Below are positions 8,501-15,581 of a stretch of DNA of 23,901 nucleotides, one piece after another. Both the position numbers and the translations under genes were made by a program. The notes below the pieces were generated by a model that ran no database searches, was not told the DNA's origin, and saw only the letters and a program-made list of their open reading frames with translations. Source of the DNA: a virus; the IMG/VR virus record IMGVR_UViG_3300010885_002746, positions 1 through 23,901 of that record; one strand, 5' to 3'. How positions within the stretch are numbered: position 1 is the stretch's first letter; every line of letters begins with the position of its first letter.

Positions 8501-11500
8501 TGACGAGTATTAACTGGAACACCAGTCCATTGATTTTGCCATGCATTCCAAATAGTGCCCAGCACACCAGCACGTTCAGCAATAGCTAGAGTTGCAGAAA
8601 AATTACCTTCTAATTCATTGACAATGTCTGGACGACGATCAACCTCAAACCAATCATCAGACGATGGAGTTAGTGTAACTTGACCCAAGAATGTAAAAAT
8701 AGCGAATGGATTGATGTTTTCTAAACGAGAAGCATACTCTTGTTTAATCAGGGGAACATGCTCAACTACAGGCAGTGTGATAACATCACCATAAAGTTGA
8801 TAGTTAGCACTTTGTCTAGCATTATTAGATGAATTTTTTTCAATCAGATTAATGTTTTGCATGCTATAGAATGGACGCAATTCACCTCTTTCCATATCAA
8901 TGGAACACAAGTAATCTGGAGAAAGAACATCTCCTGTGTTATGACCAGTAAACGAATCAACAATAAAGCCATTCTTGAAACGATCTAAACCACCAGCATC
9001 TACAATATTCAAAGATTCAGTTTGTTGTTCAAGCAACGATAGTGAAGTATAGTATTCTAGATTATCGATACGCTTTTCTAGCTTACCAATATCACGCATA
9101 GTATAACGTTTATTGTCAACCGAGGTAATAGCTACGTTAGTACTAGCGGTGCCAAATGTATAAGGCTCTAGATTTAAATTATAAAGAACCATACCTAAAG
9201 AAGGAGATAGCGGTTCACCAGGATTTAATGAAGAAACTCCATCAATGGAAAAGAAGTTACCAGAAAAATCAACAGCGATTTTAGTCTTGCGTGCTAGGTA
9301 ATAAGTAAAATCTGCACGAACATCAATACCACGTTTTGGTACCAATGATGGTGAAGAACCAGCACCAGTGAATGAACTACCATCATCTGAAATTCTAGGA
9401 CGGAAGTCAATAGAATCTCTTAATGAAACTCCAGCAAATGCAGGAATGTTTTCATAAGCTACGTTTGCTGGGTAAGAATTTACAGTGAAGTAATCCCCTG
9501 TTGCATGTGTGAAGAACTCAAACTGAACACTAATTGGAGCAGTTGGTGATGCAAAAGAAGACTTTAGTAGTATACGTGCTACATCGTAATGTGTATTTCT
9601 TTGACCATTGTCGAATTCATAACGATCAGTAATATCAATCCCATAGTTTCCTGTTGCGGTTGCAAATGTACCTGTATCCATTTTAACACTAATTAAACGG
9701 AAACCATCTGCTTTACCTAGTAGTAATTCAGTTTTTGTTGCTGTAGCTAAGGTAGTGAATGTAACTGTAGAAGAACTTAAAGTTTTTGCTTTTTCAGTTA
9801 GCGTAGAACCTGATTTATTAACAGTTCCAATGACAATAAAATTCTGAGACGCAAAAGAAGAGTTTAGTGTAAATTGTACAGTAGAACTAGAAACTACAAT
9901 TGCACTAGGTAGAACAATAGCACCACCAGTAGTAGCATCATTACTAGCTAAAATATAATTATCAGTTTCAGCAGCAGAAGCAAAAGTTCCGCTAGATGTT
10001 GTGATAGTAAGGGTACAGTTACCACCAGAAGCAGAAGAAGTTGTACCAGTAAAACGCTCCATCACAGTATAAGTGGTATCATTAGTACCATTTGAACTTC
10101 GTACAGATTTTATAGCGTAGTATGGAAAATTGTAGATTAATCCAACGTTTTCGGGTTCGATGACGTTTACTGAAATTTTATCAATAGTTACACCAAGAAC
10201 ATTAATAGCTGGTGCTACCTCAATTCTCGTTTGTGAAACAACTGATGTAACTCGAACACGATTTGTTCCAATATAAATCCAGTCATTAACAGCTAGATCA
10301 GTTTGGAATGAAGTTCCCTGCGCCTGAATGAAAGTTCCAGAACCAACAGTTGAATATGTGTTGGCTGTATATGATGTTGCTGCTCCAACTAATCGGTTAG
10401 ATTGTCCAACAACGTCTGATGTAAAACTTAAATTGGTATCTCCAGAAACTGCAAAGAATAATGATTTTACATCTTCTTCGAAGACAATCTCACTATTCAT
10501 TTTAACATCAAATAAGAATAGTTTATACTGTTCAGTTCCAGAAGCAATAGTACCATTATGCCATTCAATCCCACGGATACGTGCAGTGCCAATCGCAGTT
10601 CCACCAGAAGGTACTGCGCCAGCAGTAGTGATAAAACGATCGTATAGTGTTACATTTACAAAAGAGTTAACTGGTGGAAGATTATTTACATTTGTTACTA
10701 AGATATAGTTACCAACTGTTGCTGGAATAACAGCATTATCGACCTGAACAAATTCTCTTGCTTTATCTACTGTTACATACTCAGTAGCAACTTTTTCAAT
10801 CTCATAACCTTGAACGTATGCTTTACCAGGTTCCATACCAATAGCAAGTTTACTTTCATCACCACCAGTGGCTGGTGTGAATACACCACGATTGTAGAAA
10901 GGTGTTGTGTTATATTCCCACTGAACGCCAGTAGATCCTGGACCATCATATGCTAAGCCAGTACTGTGAGATGGAGTAGTATTAATAGATGTGGCAGAAA
11001 TTTTAGCAACGTATGTATTACCATTGCTAGTAACTACATCACCAATTAAGAATGCAGTATTTGACGTCCATGCGCCACGATTATTATTTCTATGTTCACG
11101 AACATCAATCTTGAATGGGCGAACGGTATAATCACCAGATTCATCAGAAGTTCTACGTGCCAGAGTTTTTTCAAGAATAGAATACTCAGTGGTAGTTGTA
11201 TGTCGTTTGATTTCTCCATCTTCTACACGAAGCAGTTCTACGAAATCTGCATCATCTGTAGAATTTATTGTTTTTGTGCTAAGAGTTAAATCAATATAAT
11301 ATCTGTGCGCACCTGGAGCCGCAAAGTTAAAGCTATTCTGCGCATTATCAAGAAGCATTTCATAACCAGTATCTTCTGGAGTTATTAGCTTTTCTTCAAT
11401 AGAAAGACCTACACGATAATTAGGTGTATTTGTATATTTGTCTAGTGTAATAAGCTGAGATTCAACTAAAACAAAGTGCCCGTTAACATAGTAAACACCA

Positions 11501-12018
11501 CTTTGAATAGTAGCAGTTGATCCTACACCAGTAGAACTACTTGCTGCTGCTTGTAATTTATACGATGTAAGCAAAGTGTCATTTGGTGTTAAAATTTCAC
11601 TATTAGCAAAAACTTTACTAGTATTATCGTTTCCAGAGTTTTTATAACGAACATAAATTGTTGTTGCATCTGTATTAGTAGCAGAAACAACTTTAATGAT
11701 TTTAGCTTGTAAACCATTCGCACCAGTAATATCTTTTCCTTCTAAATTGGCAATATATGTTTCTACTGGAACTCCACCAAAAAGTGGTTGTACTTTAACG
11801 TATGATACATTGGTGTCAATAGAAATCTGTCCAGGAATAACCATTGCACCCTGTTTAAAGATGTGATCCCCATGACGCTTAATTTGATTGTGTAGGATTG
11901 ATTGCAGCTGAGTTAGTTCTCTAGCCTGAACAGCAAAACTTGGACGAAACAAAATTCTATGGAATTTGTTGGTTTCATCAAAATCATCATTGTATGGTTC
12001 TGTATTGAAGTCGATCAT
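5500..12018 (-). CDS. Giant DUF4815-type baseplate/fibre structural protein
   Basis: 2172 residues, the largest gene here. The N-terminal 300 residues match the DUF4815 style: FHRILFRPSFAVQARELTQL (19-38), IKRHGDHIFKQGAMVIPG, then YVQGYEIEKV after an interposed W-T module at 317-369. Two beta modules of the type GT.F...L.VG/ND.IY occur near 558-600 and 1716-1780. A probable trimeric coiled coil lies near 971-1000 (RYTMRDIGKLEKRIDNLEYY), followed by SSDDWFEVDRRPDIV. A jelly-roll-like domain starts at D1491 (DPLAQTFLVEQKGG; NIEIREVVNGYPG; FPSPVYV). The C-terminus (SYSKYVTKVISL; VDVYYKT) is another conserved piece. Relatives are virion proteins of aquatic T4-like phages; the place between gp8-like and fibre genes suggests a rim protein that carries fibres. 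No signal peptide. The stop shares one base with the next ATG. Confidence 0.85.
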   Translation of the reverse strand: MIDFNTEPYNDDFDETNKFHRILFRPSFAVQARELTQLQSILHNQIKRHGDHIFKQGAMVIPGQISIDTNVSYVKVQPLFGGVPVETYIANLEGKDITGANGLQAKIIKVVSATNTDATTIYVRYKNSGNDNTSKVFANSEILTPNDTLLTSYKLQAAASSSTGVGSTATIQSGVYYVNGHFVLVESQLITLDKYTNTPNYRVGLSIEEKLITPEDTGYEMLLDNAQNSFNFAAPGAHRYYIDLTLSTKTINSTDDADFVELLRVEDGEIKRHTTTTEYSILEKTLARRTSDESGDYTVRPFKIDVREHRNNNRGAWTSNTAFLIGDVVTSNGNTYVAKISATSINTTPSHSTGLAYDGPGSTGVQWEYNTTPFYNRGVFTPATGGDESKLAIGMEPGKAYVQGYEIEKVATEYVTVDKAREFVQVDNAVIPATVGNYILVTNVNNLPPVNSFVNVTLYDRFITTAGAVPSGGTAIGTARIRGIEWHNGTIASGTEQYKLFLFDVKMNSEIVFEEDVKSLFFAVSGDTNLSFTSDVVGQSNRLVGAATSYTANTYSTVGSGTFIQAQGTSFQTDLAVNDWIYIGTNRVRVTSVVSQTRIEVAPAINVLGVTIDKISVNVIEPENVGLIYNFPYYAIKSVRSSNGTNDTTYTVMERFTGTTSSASGGNCTLTITTSSGTFASAAETDNYILASNDATTGGAIVLPSAIVVSSSTVQFTLNSSFASQNFIVIGTVNKSGSTLTEKAKTLSSSTVTFTTLATATKTELLLGKADGFRLISVKMDTGTFATATGNYGIDITDRYEFDNGQRNTHYDVARILLKSSFASPTAPISVQFEFFTHATGDYFTVNSYPANVAYENIPAFAGVSLRDSIDFRPRISDDGSSFTGAGSSPSLVPKRGIDVRADFTYYLARKTKIAVDFSGNFFSIDGVSSLNPGEPLSPSLGMVLYNLNLEPYTFGTASTNVAITSVDNKRYTMRDIGKLEKRIDNLEYYTSLSLLEQQTESLNIVDAGGLDRFKNGFIVDSFTGHNTGDVLSPDYLCSIDMERGELRPFYSMQNINLIEKNSSNNARQSANYQLYGDVITLPVVEHVPLIKQEYASRLENINPFAIFTFLGQVTLTPSSDDWFEVDRRPDIVNELEGNFSATLAIAERAGVLGTIWNAWQNQWTGVPVNTRQNLSAINPSWGGGPWWQTNTTGQELNRIAGFNAGGGARREVTVETTATNIGQSRVGVKTTLVARIDRQVIADRTLSTAVIPYIRSRNILVQVKGLKPNTRFYPFFDDVTISSFCTASARLVYTPGSGQFDDSTNVGGLSSQTARRINGDSQVCLNRGDVLTGATSGATAVVVGKEFNAATNVYSLFVQNIKGTFSASEQLLGSVSAATGTFGSITIPAKGDSLVSNFSGDLNLIFNIPNTDAVRFRTGIREFKLVDNVAAQGDFTSRGRQLYRAEGILETRQQTVNAVRNAELAEEQLRDNRVVVQTTERVVADTGWYDPLAQTFLVEQKGGAFLTKIDIFFASKDDNVPVNIEIREVVNGYPGKLVLPFSKVSKKPVNVNISSNIVSVGGIPTPSYDTATTFEFPSPVYVQNNGEYAIVLSSDSNNYKVWISQIGDLIPGSNRTISEQPYMGVFFKSQNASTWTPDQTQDLKFTIYRAKFDTDVVGNVEFVNDVLPYQSLDIDPLEIKTGVTKVRVYQRDHGMPVGSRTIITNSDQTNLTGTTGTGTIATNTANTTLTGVSTAFTTQLAVGSAIYNSAGSFIGKIATIASNTSATFAANATITLTAGSAFKYVAPIFGIPAAEIYNTHIISDVDIDSYCISVTTTPTNTGYVGGSTVRATRNLQYDALQPNVQIQTFSETMTTFGIKATTGKSVDSSTQTAYSLDSTFGDLLANENNYFYAPKMVASEINETNSLSGNKSATFNVTMQTDNDSLSPILDTQRISLIAISNKINNPSSDNINVGGLDDVALLTSNVTIAFSGNTITSTNSTARGVLQTITVGKFLTIAGSTSNLNDGTFLVTKVTDNGSTATVTLNKAFTTQTAGASVTLSQKEFFTDEISPIGSSSYSKYVTKVISLANASTFIRVRFAASIPAEANVDVYYKTSAIGSTSSFDTTNWELMAADQPIVTVQNGSERFIDTAFSVEAAAAFDAVQIKLVMKSTNSSAIPRVKDLRVIACA

Positions 12019-12046
12019 TTGTTCTCTTCTTTTGCTTATCTGTCTT

Positions 12047-12054
12047 TATTTATT
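12047..12054 (-). promoter_or_regulatory. Late promoter-like AATAAATA before the giant DUF4815 gene
   Basis: The minus strand reads AATAAATA in the 42-base gap between the gp8-like gene and the 2172-residue gene. It lies 28 bases before the ATG at 12018, followed by a purine-rich ribosome site (AAGAAGAGAAC). Spacing suits a late promoter with a short leader. Confidence 0.5.
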
Positions 12055-12060
12055 CTAGAT

Positions 12061-15000
12061 TTAGAATCTAATAATAGTTCGTAGCGTTACTGATTGATCT
12101 GTTGTTGGAGTAAATCCAGACTTGTTATCAATAAACATTAGATCACCAGAATATTTATCAACTGATGGAGGAGTTACTGCACTGGCATTAAAGGTATATC
12201 CACCTGCATTAACAAAAGTTGTGCCGATACTTGGACTAAAGTTGTCTAAAGATTGCATCAACGCAGCAACACCTGTATTGGTTACAATTCTAAATCTTTT
12301 ACTGGTTGTAGCCACGGTAACGATACTATCTGCTGGAAAGAAAGTAGTGCTAATGTTTCCAGCAACAACCCAACATGTAGATCCTATAATACCAGTTAAC
12401 GCATACGTATTGTTATATTTTCTTGGATTTTTAATAATTCCAGTTTGACGATAGTCATTGTTTACTACAAACCCCTGATTTTTATCAGCAGATATGTTAC
12501 TGTAAAACATCAAAGTTCTTGCATACAAATCATTCAAAGCATTTTTCCCATGTCCACCATATACAGTGATTATTGGGCGAATTTTAGCTCCATATCCATT
12601 TCCTGTAATTGTAGCAGTCGCCCAACGATATCCAGTTCCATAGTTAGTCATTACAATTTTAATTATCTTTCCATTCTGGATAACTGCAGTTGCAGCTGCT
12701 CCAGTTCCGTCACCAGTAATAACTACTGTTGCACTTGCATATCCATAACCCCCTGAAGTGGGTTTAATCGACATAATTCTACCATCAAGAGTCAATAATT
12801 CAATATTAGCCTGAAGAGTATTAATATCACCTGGAGATAAGTCGGCTGATATTTGAGCACCTGAGCCATCACCAGTAACAGTTAAAATTGCATATGAATA
12901 ACCAATACCACCATCATCAATTTGAATTGATTTTAATTGACCATTTTCAAAATATGGAACAAGTTTAGCTTCTGATTTAATACCACTGAATAGGATTGAT
13001 GCGTTAGATCCAGTTAAAGTTCCAATAGTTACCGCTGGAGATGCTACACTATACCCAGAACCAAACTTAAGAGTTGCAGTTGCAGTTATTGGAAATCCTA
13101 CATATTCAAGAGTTGCAGTCCCATTAGTTGCAGAACCAGAAGTATGAGATGGCGTGGTAGAAGCGTGGGTAGTTCCAGCAGCAGTTACTGTGTATAAACG
13201 ATTGGCAAAAAACAACTGCTGACCTATCGTTACTACAGTTGAAGCAGTCCACTGTGTTCCAATTACAGCTGTAGGTGCACTAAGATAACCAGAACCGCCA
13301 TTAGTAATAACAATTTTAGCAAGACGTCCACCCTGCATAACTGCAACAGCAGTAGCTTGCCCTGAAGTATAAGTAAACGTCTGTGTACCAGTTCCAGCAG
13401 AAGTAAGATTAATTGCAGTTCCTGCAACAGCATTACTATAAGAAGTAGCTAATTTTATTTGAGTTTGCGAAGAACGAATAATATAATAAGTCTGTCCATT
13501 AGAAAGACCTCCAATAGTAGTTGCTCCAATAGTATAAACAACAGTGTCACCAGTTTGTAGCGGATGTACATCAGTTAGTGTAATAACTTCTGTAGAAGTA
13601 TTAACAGAAGAAGCAGATGTGTAAAATGGTGCAGCTATTGTAATTGGCGGTACTGCAGTATATCCATTACCAAACGATGAAATCTCTAGATCTCTTAAGA
13701 TACCATAAAATTTAACAGATGTTATTACACCAGATGGCGCAATAACATCACCAGTTGCAGTAGTTCCAAGGTATTTTAGGGCACATGCTCCATTTTCAGC
13801 AATACCTGTTCTGTGTACTGGTCCAGTGCTTGCTGTTGTTCCAGAAACTGCAACTTCATATATGTTATTATTATGTCGTATTCTTTGTCCCACCAGAAAT
13901 AAGGTAGAAGCCGTCCATGGAGAAGAATTAGTAAATGGAGGACTCACGATAACAGTATCCGTACTTCCATAAGAACTTCCACCATTAGCTAATGTAAATG
14001 CATTAAGGTAAAATGGATCCGATTCCAAGTATCCATCACCTTGAACTGTGATTGCTCCTAATGTATAGTTAGCTCCTGCTTGATCTACTCTTACAGTTTG
14101 AATGTTTCCATTTGAATAAAATTGATTTCTCAATGCAGTTACGACTGGAATAAAATCATCAGTTAAAAATTTATTTCTTAATGCAACTGGTATATTGAAC
14201 ATAAATTTCCACATGTATCCATCTGAAAATGTAATCGGATCAACAGTTGTTCCTATCGGCTTAAATGTAGAAGCTGCATTGTTATTATTATCAAGACATT
14301 TATAAACATTAAACTCATCTGTTACCACGTAGAAATTACAGTCTTCCAATTTCTGCGCACCAGATGCTGACTTTGTAATAACTGATTCAGCATACGCATT
14401 ACCACCAACATTACCAACAGACGCAATATTAACTGATGGCTTTGATGTATAATTAATACCACGTGCGGTCAATGATATATCAATGACTTGTCCATTTGAT
14501 ACACTAGCTTGTGCAGCAGCCCCAGTACCACCACCATCACTAACAACAACATGATTCAATATAGCTGTACCATTAGTTGCCGTGCCAGAAGTATGAGTAG
14601 GTGCTACAGTTCCTGTCGTTCCTGCAGTTGTTACAATATAATATCTACTAGATATTTTTAAGAATGCCCCAGCTAAGACAGCAGTATTTGAAGTCCATGT
14701 AACAGAACCAGCACTACCAATGTAAACAGTTGGGGCTGTCGTATAAGCCGCACCGCCATTAATTAGATCAATCCCCTGCACTTCTTTAGAGTATTGATCG
14801 TCATACATATCATATATTAAACCACTAGTCCAATTGTATCTTGTAACAACAAACGCAACATCTGTTGGTTTGATTTCTTTAAATGTAATAGATTCGTTAC
14901 GACTTTTCAATTCATAATCAAAACTATCAATGGGTGCTGGTGGCGTGAACTCATCTTCCCAGCTAAGAGTTTTACCCAGGAAATAGTAATAACGTGCGCT

Positions 15001-15081
15001 TCTATTTACGATTTCGTCGTAAATACCTTCTGCAATAGAATTATGCAGAATAGTTTTAACCAAGGAAGATTGAGTCGCCAT
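12061..15081 (-). CDS. 8: Baseplate wedge protein gp8-like, enlarged by repeat modules
   Basis: 1006 residues, about three times T4 gp8 (334). Segments that fit the gp8 layout are spread out: YYFLGKTLSWEDEFTPPAP (32-50), DVAFVVTRYNW (74-84), NFYVVTDEFNVYKCLDN (249-265) with SDGYMWKFMFNIP (286-298), then near the C-terminus VYGGHGKNALNDLYAR (840-855), VNNDYRQTGIIKNP (873-886) and the ending SGDLMFIDN...TLRTIIRF. Between them are inserted Gly-rich repeats of the type GGSGYLSAPT, about 8-10 in all, and three W-T modules beginning at W129, W389 and W611. gp8 links neighbouring wedges and contacts gp6, gp7 and gp10 in T4; the inserts presumably project outward. The start has a weak Shine-Dalgarno (AGAAG). 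The gp8 call rests on remembered motif order and should be confirmed by structure search. Confidence 0.82.
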   Translation of the reverse strand: MATQSSLVKTILHNSIAEGIYDEIVNRSARYYYFLGKTLSWEDEFTPPAPIDSFDYELKSRNESITFKEIKPTDVAFVVTRYNWTSGLIYDMYDDQYSKEVQGIDLINGGAAYTTAPTVYIGSAGSVTWTSNTAVLAGAFLKISSRYYIVTTAGTTGTVAPTHTSGTATNGTAILNHVVVSDGGGTGAAAQASVSNGQVIDISLTARGINYTSKPSVNIASVGNVGGNAYAESVITKSASGAQKLEDCNFYVVTDEFNVYKCLDNNNNAASTFKPIGTTVDPITFSDGYMWKFMFNIPVALRNKFLTDDFIPVVTALRNQFYSNGNIQTVRVDQAGANYTLGAITVQGDGYLESDPFYLNAFTLANGGSSYGSTDTVIVSPPFTNSSPWTASTLFLVGQRIRHNNNIYEVAVSGTTASTGPVHRTGIAENGACALKYLGTTATGDVIAPSGVITSVKFYGILRDLEISSFGNGYTAVPPITIAAPFYTSASSVNTSTEVITLTDVHPLQTGDTVVYTIGATTIGGLSNGQTYYIIRSSQTQIKLATSYSNAVAGTAINLTSAGTGTQTFTYTSGQATAVAVMQGGRLAKIVITNGGSGYLSAPTAVIGTQWTASTVVTIGQQLFFANRLYTVTAAGTTHASTTPSHTSGSATNGTATLEYVGFPITATATLKFGSGYSVASPAVTIGTLTGSNASILFSGIKSEAKLVPYFENGQLKSIQIDDGGIGYSYAILTVTGDGSGAQISADLSPGDINTLQANIELLTLDGRIMSIKPTSGGYGYASATVVITGDGTGAAATAVIQNGKIIKIVMTNYGTGYRWATATITGNGYGAKIRPIITVYGGHGKNALNDLYARTLMFYSNISADKNQGFVVNNDYRQTGIIKNPRKYNNTYALTGIIGSTCWVVAGNISTTFFPADSIVTVATTSKRFRIVTNTGVAALMQSLDNFSPSIGTTFVNAGGYTFNASAVTPPSVDKYSGDLMFIDNKSGFTPTTDQSVTLRTIIRF
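14588..14635. repeat. 48-base repeat, copy 2 (partner at 16505-16552)
   Basis: This copy lies in the first W-T module of the gp8-like gene and matches the copy in the 756-residue gene at 47 of 48 bases. A third, diverged relative of the same coding segment begins near 13138 in the same gene. Confidence 0.93.
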
Positions 15082-15095
15082 TTATATGCTTCTAA

Positions 15096-15539
15096 TTAAC
15101 TTACAGTAATAACCCAAGTGATAGCAATAGAATCACCTGCTTGTTTAGTAACAACAGGGAATGTTGTTCTGCATAACATAGTACCAGCAGAAGCTGCATT
15201 AAGAATAGCAGCTTCTGTGATAGCACCAGTACCAGTACCTGCTGGGAATGTAGCTGTTCCAGTAACCGTATTAGTTGACGCTGAAAACGATGATAAAGTT
15301 ACTCTTCCAGCTTCAATACCAAGAACAGTATCGCCTGCAATTGGAGTTGACGAACCAGTACCAATAGCCATATGACTCATGACAGTGGCAGAGGCACTAG
15401 CCATTCGAGATGCAATGTAGTTTTTACCTACAGTAACAACTAAATTATTTACGTCAAACTGCTGCTTAACATTACCATAATAGTCTTTGACTGTTATTGT
15501 TAGTGCACCCTTTACATTAAGTGTTTCATTTAAGTCCAT
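15096..15539 (-). CDS. Small beta-rich structural protein, fibre/collar type
   Basis: 147 residues. The pattern is familiar from many phage virion and fibre proteins: N-terminal strand pair (GALTITVKDYYGNVKQQF), NLVVTVGKNYIASRM, then MAIGTGSSTPIAGDTVLG, and a C-terminal TEAAILNAASAGTMLCRTTF and SIAITWVITVS. I know of no defined biochemical role; such proteins are beta-sandwich pieces of the tail periphery. The ATG is well supported by AAGGAG seven bases upstream. It lies between the gp7-position gene and the gp8-like gene, 14 bases before the latter, so it probably joins or decorates the wedge rim. There is no signal peptide or membrane segment. Confidence 0.8.
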   Translation of the reverse strand: MDLNETLNVKGALTITVKDYYGNVKQQFDVNNLVVTVGKNYIASRMASASATVMSHMAIGTGSSTPIAGDTVLGIEAGRVTLSSFSASTNTVTGTATFPAGTGTGAITEAAILNAASAGTMLCRTTFPVVTKQAGDSIAITWVITVS

Positions 15540-15573
15540 ATATTTTCTCCTTGATTGACGTTGTCTAATTTAT

Positions 15574-15581
15574 TATTTATC
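15574..15581 (-). promoter_or_regulatory. Late promoter-like GATAAATA before the 147-residue gene
   Basis: The minus strand reads GATAAATA, overlapping the TGA stop of the upstream gene. It fits NATAAATA and lies 34 bases before the ATG at 15539, leaving room for a leader with a near-perfect Shine-Dalgarno AAGGAG (15547-15552, 7-base spacer). The 40-base gap is the second largest in the window, which favours a real promoter. Confidence 0.5.

Noticed and set aside
12019-12060. Terminator between the gp8-like gene and the giant gene
   Set aside because: No inverted repeat with a T tract is present in this gap; only a promoter-like box and ribosome site are seen.
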